Position numbers and translations under genes: made by a program. Below, one piece after another: positions 38,006 to 45,990 of a DNA stretch of 64,000 nucleotides; the stretch's first letter is position 1; the number at the start of each line of letters is the position of its first letter. The DNA comes from an uncultured Akkermansia sp. (GTDB lineage Bacteria; Verrucomicrobiota; Verrucomicrobiia; Verrucomicrobiales; Akkermansiaceae). The notes under the pieces are model-generated. The model did not search any database. It was not told where the DNA came from and saw nothing but the letters and a program-made list of their open reading frames with translations. Location: contig CANQBZ010000001.1 of assembly GCA_947589295.1 (NCBI GenBank), forward strand, positions 1-64,000, read 5' to 3'.

Positions 38006-38833
38006 ATGCTGCTGCACTTTACCAAAATGACCGGCGCGGGAAATGACTTCGTCATGGTCGACAACCGCGACCTCTCCCTCTCCTCACTGCTCACCACGCA
38101 GACAATTGCCCGTCTCTGTGATCGCCGCTTCGGCATCGGCGCGGATGGTCTTATCGCGGCGGAGCCGGCCACTGCCGGAGGCGATATACGCATGCGCTAC
38201 TACAATTCCGATGGGGGCGAGGCCGAAATGTGCGGCAACGGCGCGCGCTGCTTTACGGCCTTTGTGCACCGCCTCACGGCATCCCCTTCTGCTGAGCTGC
38301 GCTTCGAAACCCTCGCCGGCATGATACGCGGCCACGTGCATGCAGACTCCTCCGTTACCATTCAACTCACCGACCCACAAGGCATGAAGCTGAATGCGCT
38401 TCCCCCAACGGAGCTCATCCCCGTCCCCGTTCACTTTGTCAATACCGGTGTACCCCATGCCGTTGCATTCCTGGACACCGTGGACGATATCGACATCATG
38501 AAGCTCGGCGCTTTCCTGCGCTACCACAGTGTCTTTGCCCCGGCCGGCACCAATGCCAACTTTGCCCGCGTCCTCTCCCCTCAGCACATCCAACTGCGTA
38601 CCTACGAGCGCGGGGTAGAAGCCGAGACTCTCGCCTGCGGCACCGGCATGACTGCAACTGCTCTCCTGCATGCCGAACTTACCGGCGCGGCCTCCCCCAT
38701 TCAACTGGATGTCGCCGGTGGCTGTACTCTCTCCGTGGGTTTCGAGAAGGGCTCCGATGGCGCCTACCGCCACATCACCCTCACCGGTCCGGCTGTGGTA
38801 GTCTTCGAGGGCGCCATTCCCCTGCCGGAGTAA
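38006..38833 (+). CDS. dapF: Diaminopimelate epimerase
   Basis: FTKMTGAGNDFVMVDNRD; SDGGEAEMCGNGARCFTAF; ERGVEAETLACGTGMTATA. Confidence 0.95.
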   Translation: MLLHFTKMTGAGNDFVMVDNRDLSLSSLLTTQTIARLCDRRFGIGADGLIAAEPATAGGDIRMRYYNSDGGEAEMCGNGARCFTAFVHRLTASPSAELRFETLAGMIRGHVHADSSVTIQLTDPQGMKLNALPPTELIPVPVHFVNTGVPHAVAFLDTVDDIDIMKLGAFLRYHSVFAPAGTNANFARVLSPQHIQLRTYERGVEAETLACGTGMTATALLHAELTGAASPIQLDVAGGCTLSVGFEKGSDGAYRHITLTGPAVVVFEGAIPLPE

Positions 38834-38836
38834 GCG

Positions 38837-39403
38837 ATGAGTCCTCTCCTTCCAAACGGCCGTTCGATTGTGCTCATCGGCCTGATGGGCTGTGGCAAAT
38901 CGACCATTGGCCGTGAACTGAGCCGTGCTACGAGCCTCCCCTTCCTCGACACGGACATGCTTATTGAAGACCAGGTGGGCATGGAAATCCCGCGAATCTT
39001 TGCCGAGATGGGCGAATCCCGTTTCCGGGTCCTTGAAACTGCTCTGCTCAATTACCTGCGAGATAATCCTTCGCCCCGATCCTCCGGCATCATTGCCACC
39101 GGAGGAGGCATCATCCTGCGCCAGGAAAACCGAGCTATCCTGCGGTCCCTCGGCTTTGTCGTCTGGTTGGATGTCGACCTGCCCAACCTCCTCTCCCGTA
39201 CCGCCCGTGCCCAAAATCGTCCGCTGCTGCACAACGCAGACCGCGAATCCCGACTGCGCGAACTCATGGCCATCCGCAGCCCGCTCTACGAGCAAACGGC
39301 CCATTTGCGCATCAACTCCTCCAATCTCAAAGCCTCTCAAGTTGTTGATCTCATCCTGCAACAGGCTCCTTCTTTCTTCGCCGACTCACTCTCGAATGGG
39401 TGA
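38837..39403 (+). CDS. aroK: Shikimate kinase
   Basis: IVLIGLMGCGKSTIGRELSRATSLPFLDTDMLIE; GESRFRVLE; IIATGGGIILR. Confidence 0.93.
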   Translation: MSPLLPNGRSIVLIGLMGCGKSTIGRELSRATSLPFLDTDMLIEDQVGMEIPRIFAEMGESRFRVLETALLNYLRDNPSPRSSGIIATGGGIILRQENRAILRSLGFVVWLDVDLPNLLSRTARAQNRPLLHNADRESRLRELMAIRSPLYEQTAHLRINSSNLKASQVVDLILQQAPSFFADSLSNG

Positions 39404-39539
39404 AAGACGATGCCTGATTGGCGGCATTTGCAGAGACTCGTAGTTTCCCGTAACATGGCGCTACCGCCTACAGTGGCAACGCTGCATCACCCCCCATCCA
39501 ATCGAAATTTTCGCCCCTTTTTCCGTGCTATTTGCCCAC

Positions 39540-39624
39540 CGGATGGGGTGGGATTCGAACCCACGGAAGGTCTCCCTTCGGCGGTTTTCAAGACCGCTGC
39601 ATTCAACCGCTCTGCCACCCATCC
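39540..39624 (-). tRNA. tRNA-Ser(UGA)
   Basis: Minus strand GGATGGGTGGCAGAGCGG...GCGGTCTTGAAAACCGC...GTGGGTTCGAATCCCAC...CCCATCC; anticodon TGA, long variable arm. Confidence 0.93.
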
Positions 39625-39704
39625 ATGACTCGGCGCCAAGCGCGGGGCCATTGTAGAGAACTGTCATTTGCCACTCACAACAGACGCCAATTACTCAATT
39701 TTGC

Positions 39705-39778
39705 GGGTACTCAGTGGGATTCGAACCCACGACTCTCAGAACCACAATCTGATGCTCTACCGCTGAACTATGAGTACC
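39705..39778 (-). tRNA. tRNA-His(GUG)
   Basis: Minus strand GGTACTCATAGTTCAGCGGTAGAGCATCAGATTGTGGTTCTG...GTGGGTTCGAATCCCACTGAGTACC; anticodon GTG with G-1. Confidence 0.93.
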
Positions 39779-39873
39779 GTGTTTTCGCAGGAGGTGTGCT
39801 GCGGGAGGAGTTTACAAAGAAATGGCGGAATTGACAAGCCAAAAATGGTGAATTTTACAAATAGGCTGGCAAA

Positions 39874-40101
39874 TCATGATTTGTTATTTACGCCGCAGTG
39901 AGGACACGGGAAAATGGACTTGTTCTCCGGACGCAAAAAGCGATAGCCGCAAATGCGGCAAATGGCCCTAGTGCGTTTGCGGCGCAAACGGCGCAGTTTA
40001 GAGGTAATCTGCACGGGGATCATGACCACCACGACGGCGAGGATGCCGCCGATCAGAAGGAACATAAAATAACCATTGAGGCTAATTGACATAGAGCTCA
40101 T
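39874..40101 (-). CDS. Small membrane protein with zinc ribbon
   Basis: TM FMFLLIGGILAVVVVMIPV, then CRICGYRF...FPCPHCG; overlaps the upstream ORF by 4 nt. Confidence 0.6.
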   Translation of the reverse strand: MSSMSISLNGYFMFLLIGGILAVVVVMIPVQITSKLRRLRRKRTRAICRICGYRFLRPENKSIFPCPHCGVNNKS

Positions 40102-40529
40102 TCTTTCTGCTCCTGGGGTGATTCGGCGGCCTCTTCCGGCGGCAGCTCAAGCAGGTAATCATCATCCAGCACCGCCGAAGCGTGGTCATACATCGGCCCT
40201 AACTGAGAGGGGGGCAGCACCAGCGGCAACTCGGGATGCAACGGCAGTTCATGCTTCGGGATAGGCAGGTGTGCCGCGGGGTCTACTGCCGATGGCAGCC
40301 GCAGCGGCAGCGCGCTGAGCTGGCGTACGCGAAACCGGGTCAGGTCATCCTGCCGATAGAGAATGTTCCCTACCCCGCGCGGTCTGAGCATCGGCGGTAA
40401 ATTCACCGTAAAGAACATGATGGCTCCCGCCACCAACAGAAGGCTCAACACGATAAAAACAGGAAGACACCTCACCATGGGCCGCGCATGCGGCGCATGA
40501 AAGACAAGATGGACGGGTTCGCGTTTCAT
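40098..40529 (-). CDS. Hypothetical single-pass membrane protein
   Basis: TM CLPVFIVLSLLLVAGAIMFF, Pro-rich C-terminal region; overlapping start/stop with exbD-like gene. Confidence 0.6.
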   Translation of the reverse strand: MKREPVHLVFHAPHARPMVRCLPVFIVLSLLLVAGAIMFFTVNLPPMLRPRGVGNILYRQDDLTRFRVRQLSALPLRLPSAVDPAAHLPIPKHELPLHPELPLVLPPSQLGPMYDHASAVLDDDYLLELPPEEAAESPQEQKE

Positions 40530-40957
40530 TCGTCGGTAGAGGGTCTTCCGTAAAATGCGCAGGTGAACCCGTGCATGAGAATCTTGTCCGCCAGCCGCTG
40601 TACAGAACCTACAGCAACAGCCTCGTCACAGACAATGATGATGGTGACGCGCGATGGCGTGGGACAATCCCACTCAGTGAGCTGCTTCTCGATGCCCTCC
40701 AAGCCGTCAAGGACCTCGCGGTCATCCAAAAAGAAGCGGGGCGTTTCGCCCGGGGAGATGGTGATGATGTGCGAGAGCGAGCGATCGTACGCCCCGATAA
40801 TGAAATGGGAAGCCGCCGGCTTGATGTTCACCCCATACCTGGGCGGGCGGTAACTGGTGAGCAGCACGCACATGCAGAGCAACACAAACAAGTTCACTCC
40901 CGCCGCGATCAAGATCGCAAACCCGGTTCCATTCAAATTGGAGCGAATGCGGCGCAT
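40526..40957 (-). CDS. exbD: ExbD/TolR-like biopolymer transport protein
   Basis: N-terminal TM then ISPGETPRFFLDDREV...SRVTIIIVCDEAVAVGSVQRLADKILMHG, ExbD-like layout after the ExbB gene. Confidence 0.7.
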   Translation of the reverse strand: MRRIRSNLNGTGFAILIAAGVNLFVLLCMCVLLTSYRPPRYGVNIKPAASHFIIGAYDRSLSHIITISPGETPRFFLDDREVLDGLEGIEKQLTEWDCPTPSRVTIIIVCDEAVAVGSVQRLADKILMHGFTCAFYGRPSTDE

Positions 40958-40975
40958 AAGGAAGAGGCGGCGTGT

Positions 40976-41710
40976 TTAATCGTCGGTGTCCATCCCGTTC
41001 ACCGGCCCGATCTCAACGGCACCGGACGGCAATTTTTTGCTGACGCGAGCATCGCAGATAATATGCACGCATTCCAGTCCGGCGCGCTCAATGCTGTTGA
41101 CGATTTTGCGGGCTCGGGAGGCGAGGTACATGTAAAATATGTAGGACGGGATGGCAAGAATAATCCCCGTGGCTGATACCAGCAGAGCGCGCCTCAGAGC
41201 AAAGGCAATTTGAGGCATGGCAGCTCCGCCATCCACAATGCCGGGCTGCTCGTAGAAATCCACCAAGGCCAGGATGGTGCCGAGCATCCCCAGCAAAGGC
41301 ATCACCGTCGCACACACCAACAACGTGCGTATGTTGCGGTCCACTCGGAACACTTCCAGCTCCGCCGCTTCCAGTGCAATCTCGCGCAGTTCGCTGCGGG
41401 CCAGCTTCGGCCGCGTGAGCACCGCCTCCACAACCCGCGCCATCGGCCCGGGCAGCTGACGCGCTTCGTGCAGCGCCTCGTTGTACTGCCCGCTGCGCAG
41501 CAGTGCCGACAGCCCGCGCAGGAAGTCTCCGGAGTTGATGTTGATCCGGTGGAAATAAAACAAGCGTTCTGCTATAACAGCTACGGCCAGCACGGCAAAC
41601 ACGACGATGAACCAGAAGACGGGACCCATCGCTACAATGATGCCATTGCTCGCGGCTAACGGCAGGCAGGTGTGTGTCATCATGATACAAAAAAGGGGTT
41701 GCATGTTCAA
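40976..41710 (-). CDS. exbB: MotA/TolQ/ExbB proton channel family protein
   Basis: RNIRTLLVCATVMPLLGMLGTILALVDFYE...ALLVSATGIILAIPSYIFYMYL. Confidence 0.85.
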   Translation of the reverse strand: MNMQPLFCIMMTHTCLPLAASNGIIVAMGPVFWFIVVFAVLAVAVIAERLFYFHRININSGDFLRGLSALLRSGQYNEALHEARQLPGPMARVVEAVLTRPKLARSELREIALEAAELEVFRVDRNIRTLLVCATVMPLLGMLGTILALVDFYEQPGIVDGGAAMPQIAFALRRALLVSATGIILAIPSYIFYMYLASRARKIVNSIERAGLECVHIICDARVSKKLPSGAVEIGPVNGMDTDD

Positions 41711-42990
41711 GTGGCGGGCGAGATGAGTTCCTGCCCGAAGTACGGCACAAGCGCGTCAGGAATGCGCACCGAGCCATCCGGCTGCTGACACTGCTCCAGC
41801 AGAGCCACATAGAGGCGCGGCAGGGCAGTGCCCGATCCATTCAGTGTGTAGGGCACCCTCATGCGCCCCTCGGCATCCTTGTAGCGCAGCTTCATGCGGC
41901 GCGCCTGGTAGTCGGTAAAGCAGGAGCAGCTGGATACTTCCAAATACTTGCCCTGCCCCGGCGCCCACACCTCAATATCGTAGGTCTTGGCCGAGGAGAA
42001 CCCCACGTCCCCCGTGCACAACTCAATGACGCGGTAGTGCAACCCGAGCTTCTGCAAGATACGTTCCGCATGACCGGTCAGTTCCTCCAGAATGCGGAAT
42101 CCGTCCTCCGGGCGGCAGATGGTCACCAGCTCCACCTTGTCAAACTGATGCACCCGTATCATCCCCTTGTTCTCACGACCGGCTGAACCCGCCTCTCGCC
42201 GGTAGCAGGGCGTATAAGCGGTCATTTTGATGGGAAGATCGCTCTCGCGTAAAATCTGCTCGCGGTAAAGATTGGTCACGGGAACCTCGGCAGTGGGCAC
42301 ATTGAACATGCTGTTCCCCTCCAGCCCGTACATGTCCTCCTCAAACTTGGGGAGCTGCCCCGTGCCCACCATGCACTCGCGCTTCACCATAAAGGGAACG
42401 CCAACTTCCTGGTAACCGTTCTCAAGCGTCTGTGTATCAAGCAAAAAGTTGATCAGCGCGCGCTCCAACCGAGCTCCTGCTCCACGGTACACGATGAATC
42501 CGGAACCGGAAATGCGCGCCGCCGCCTCAAAGTCCAGCAGCCCAAGGGCAGCGCCCAGCTGCACATGGTCGCGCGGTTCAGCTATCTGCGGCTTCTCGCC
42601 CCACACGCGCAGCACCGGATTGGCCGTCTCGTCCGCCCCCACCGGCGCCCCGTCGTGCGGCATGTTGGGGATGGCGAGCAGCAGCTGTTCCTGCTCCTCC
42701 GTGGCGGCAGCGGCGGCGGATTCCAACTCGCGCAACCGCTCACCCACCTCCCCCATGCGTTCCTTGAGTTGCCGGGCTTCCTCGTTCCTGCCCTCCTTCA
42801 TCAAGGCGCCGATTTTTTTAGATGAAGCGTTGCGTTCCTGCGACAACGCCTGCTTCTCCGTTTCAATTTTGCGGCGTTTTTCATCGCACTCAATCACGCG
42901 ATCCACCAGCAACCAATGTTCGCCGCCGCGCAACTTCACCCGCTGCTTCACGTACTCCGGGTTCTCGCGAATAACTCGAATATCCAGCAT
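41707..42990 (-). CDS. serS: Seryl-tRNA synthetase
   Basis: [68 protein letters not shown]-type motif 2; [17 protein letters not shown] motif 3. Confidence 0.97.
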   Translation of the reverse strand: [427 protein letters not shown]

Positions 42991-42999
42991 AACGCGGTT

Positions 43000-43028
43000 A
43001 TTCTACGCCTTTCCCATCCACTTTTCAA
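43000..43028 (-). promoter_or_regulatory. Promoter of the serS operon, very short leader
   Basis: Minus strand TTGAAA - 17 bp - TAGAAT, 9 nt before ATG 42990. Confidence 0.55.
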
Positions 43029-43168
43029 GCGCGAGATCCATTTTTTTCATTCCGCACAACATACGCGCATTGCCTCGGAAATAAAGTCATCGAAGGGATG
43101 CTAAAAGCAGAGGAAGAGAATTTTTCTGAAAGCTTGATGCCTCAAAAGCAAAGGTTACTATCAACCAC

Positions 43169-43396
43169 ATGTCACTTAAAACGAGTAAACGAGAAAGAAT
43201 AGAGTTACTTTCTGCACGGAGAGAAAAATATGCCTCGCTGGCCTCTCGATACAAGAAAGCAAGGATTATAGATTCACAAGAGATCACATCATGCAATCTG
43301 CGGGCTAATTTTGAGGCATTGCGCTTGACTGAAAATCTGATTTTTTTTGCCGCAAAAGTGATTGTGCGCGTTCCTGTACTTGACTTTTATCAATAA
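43169..43396 (+). CDS. Orphan small hypothetical protein (75 aa)
   Basis: ORF only, but preceded by TTGATG - 16 bp - TACTAT ending 7 nt before the ATG. Confidence 0.35.
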   Translation: MSLKTSKRERIELLSARREKYASLASRYKKARIIDSQEITSCNLRANFEALRLTENLIFFAAKVIVRVPVLDFYQ

Positions 43397-43420
43397 TTCG
43401 GTAGGCTGATTGTTACCGAT

Positions 43421-43873
43421 ATGGAATCATACACCGAGGAAGGATTGCAGCTGTACCAAGTGCTCATGCAGCTGGATGCCGAGCGCCAAAAAGCGTTTTT
43501 GGAGACAAAGACGAGCGGCGTGCGCTTGTCAGGTCGCCAGAGTATGGCGCTCCTCTGCATCAAGCAGCTCACCGCTCAACAAATGGGCGGCGTCTCGCTC
43601 AAACTGCTTTCTCAGCATTTGGGAATGGCGATCTCGGCGACTTCCGTCATGGTGGAAACCATGGTGCAGAAAAATCTGCTGCAACGCAGCCAGGCTCCCC
43701 GTGATCGGCGCGCCGTACGCATATCAATGACTCCCGAGGGTGAAAAACTTTTTCTGCTCTGCAACGCTGCCCTTCTTGCCCGCATGAGCAAGCTGGCCGA
43801 GCTGCTCACCGAGACCGAACGCGCTGTCCTGCGAAATTTGGCAGCCAAAATCAGCAGCCGGAACATCTCCTGA
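43421..43873 (+). CDS. MarR family transcriptional regulator
   Basis: Winged-helix layout: VSLKLLSQHLGMAISATSVMVETMVQKNLLQRSQAPRDRRAVRISMTPEGEKL. Confidence 0.8.
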   Translation: MESYTEEGLQLYQVLMQLDAERQKAFLETKTSGVRLSGRQSMALLCIKQLTAQQMGGVSLKLLSQHLGMAISATSVMVETMVQKNLLQRSQAPRDRRAVRISMTPEGEKLFLLCNAALLARMSKLAELLTETERAVLRNLAAKISSRNIS

Positions 43874-43884
43874 TGCTTATCCGT

Positions 43885-43907
43885 AAAAGGGGAACAAACA
43901 CCCTTTT
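43885..43907. terminator. Bidirectional terminator-like hairpin between convergent marR-type gene and fabH
   Basis: AAAAGGG - 9 nt - CCCTTTT. Confidence 0.5.
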
Positions 43908-43963
43908 CTGCGGAAATCGTGCGAGAAAACGCGAGTTGCACAAATATGCGGGTTCGATCGGGC

Positions 43964-44980
43964 CTAGAGTCTGATGGCCGCCGAGCTCCATGTGAGTCCT
44001 GCTCCGAACGTCACCATCAGCACAATGTCCCCCTTCTTGGCACGCCCGGATCGTATCGCCTCATCCAGCGCAATCGCGCATGCCGCGCCGGAGGTGTTGC
44101 CGTATTTCTGCAAGTTCACAAAGACGCGCTCCGGGGGGATTCCCAACCGCTGTGTCACTGCGTTGATGATACGCAGGTTGGCCTGGTGAGGAATCACCAA
44201 GGAAATATCCTCAGGTTTGATCCCCGTGCGGCGAATCAGCGAGAGTGCTGAATCCTTCATGTGCGCGACGGCGTGGCGGAACACCTCATTGCCACGCATC
44301 GCCAGCGTGTAGAGCTTCTCGTGAATATTTTCCTCCGTCGTGGGTATGGCCGAGCCGCCTCCCGGCACCATCAACAAGTCCGTCAGCGTACCGTCTGATC
44401 CAATGTCCGACGCCAAAATGGCGCTGTCCCCCGGCTCGCCCGTGCCGGTGCGCAGCACAGCTGCACCCGCCCCATCCCCAAACAGCACACAGGTGGTCCG
44501 GTCCTCCCAATTGACGATGTGGCTGAGCTTCTCGGATGAAATGATGAGCGCCGTATGAGCCTGGCCGCACCCGACAAACTGCACGGCCGTCTTGAGCGCG
44601 TACAAAAAGCTCGAGCAGGCTGCCGATATGTCAAAAGCCGCCGCATTCACCGCTCCCAAATTGGCTTGCACATAGCACGCCGTGGAGGGCGTAAAGGTGT
44701 CCGGCGTCACCGTGCCCACAATGATAAGATCGATCTCCTCCGCATTCACGCCGGCTGCTTCCATGGCCTTGCGTGCCGCATGGGTGGCCATGTCGCTGGG
44801 TTTTTCATCCGGAGCCGCTATGCGGCGTTCCCGTATGCCTGTTCTCTCCACAATCCACTCGTTGGAGGTGTCCACCATTTTTTCCAGATCCGAATTGGTC
44901 AACCTGTGCTCGGGCACATAAGACCCCGTGCCAATGAGAGCTACCGGCAATCGCTTGAAAGGCTTTGTTAGATCGTTCAT
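43964..44980 (-). CDS. fabH: Beta-ketoacyl-ACP synthase III
   Basis: ALIGTGSYVPEHRLTNSDLEKMVDTSNEWIVERTGIRERRIA; AAFDISAACSSFLYAL (Cys); VIPHQANLRII (His); KYGNTSGAACAIALDEA (Asn). Confidence 0.96.
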   Translation of the reverse strand: MNDLTKPFKRLPVALIGTGSYVPEHRLTNSDLEKMVDTSNEWIVERTGIRERRIAAPDEKPSDMATHAARKAMEAAGVNAEEIDLIIVGTVTPDTFTPSTACYVQANLGAVNAAAFDISAACSSFLYALKTAVQFVGCGQAHTALIISSEKLSHIVNWEDRTTCVLFGDGAGAAVLRTGTGEPGDSAILASDIGSDGTLTDLLMVPGGGSAIPTTEENIHEKLYTLAMRGNEVFRHAVAHMKDSALSLIRRTGIKPEDISLVIPHQANLRIINAVTQRLGIPPERVFVNLQKYGNTSGAACAIALDEAIRSGRAKKGDIVLMVTFGAGLTWSSAAIRL

Positions 44981-45135
44981 GTCGTTTTAGTGGGTAGAAA
45001 CAATTTCCGCTTCCCGACCGGGCGCGGCTTTATTTTACCACATTCTCCGCGCACGAGCAAGCCCGTTCTACCGGGGCAAACGCATTAGAAAATGCAGTTG
45101 CCGTTCACGATTGATGATTTGAGAATCACGCGTCG

Positions 45136-45990
45136 TCAGAAGCTGATTCTGTAACCGGCGCTTGCGTTGAGGTTGGTGTAACGAGAGCGGAACTCGGCGG
45201 AACCATCGAGGAAGAGGGTGCCGCCCCGGCTTCCGACAGGCAGGGTCAAACCGGCTCCGACTTCGAGGCCAAGCTTGCCGACGCTCGCGCTCTCGACCTC
45301 CTGGGTGAGTCCACCGTGCAGCAGAGAGTTGTTGGCCTTGCCAACGCCGTCGCCGGCATCCGCTTTGGCGAATAGACGCGCCTCAAACACGGAAGCCCGA
45401 CCAAAGACATTCTCGTGGAGGACGGACTGCAAGCGCGCACCCAGGCCAAAGGTGACCACATCGGCCTTCACCTCATCCACATGCAGCCCGGCATCGCTGC
45501 CCGTTTCATCGTAGCCATCGATCTGAGAGTGGCGGAACTGCACGTTGAATACCGGCTGAAGCGCCACCGTTCCCTGCTCATTGAGCACGCGTGCGTAGGC
45601 GACCTCGTACATGAGACCGGCGGAGAAGCCGTCCGTCTCGCCATGCGTCTTGTAGCTGGAACCCTGACCGTAGGGCACGGTGCGATCCAGCGAAATTTCG
45701 GAGGAACCGACCGTGGCGAGGAAGGTGTGGCTCCAGGCGCCGCTCTGCGTGCGAACGTAGCCGCTGAGGTAGGTAACGTCGATGTCGCCCCGGCCCGAAT
45801 CCGCCGAGTCGGTCTTCAAGTCGTTGTACATGGCCGTGAGGGCGAGTCCCACGCTCGTGCGCGCACTGAGCTCAGCGCAACCGCCCAGCGTTCCGCCCCA
45901 GCCCTGCAGGGTGTAGCCGGGCGCCCAACTATCGGCGTCCACCTTGTGGTAGCCGCTCTCGGCATTCACCCAAGTGTGCAGTCTGTACGA
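45136..45990 (-). other. Autotransporter beta-barrel domain of the giant ORF
   Basis: HTWVNAESGYHKVDADSWAPGYTLQGWGGTLGGC...TSVGLALTAMY...GAGLTLPVGSRGGTLFLDGSAEFRSRYTNLNASAGYRISF; alternating strands, terminal Phe. Confidence 0.85.

Noticed and set aside
39532-39834. 100-aa + ORF over the tRNA region
   Set aside because: Covers tRNA-Ser and tRNA-His on the opposite strand; the ORF is incidental.
39870-39883. CAAATCATGATTTG palindrome
   Set aside because: Uses similar half-sites to the recombinase-locus palindromes but in reversed arm order; short, and at a gene 3' end, so not a convincing third site.
39540-42990. Functional link between tRNA-Ser(UGA) and nearby serS
   Set aside because: Proximity of about 2 kb only, different transcription units, no T-box or other shared regulatory structure visible.
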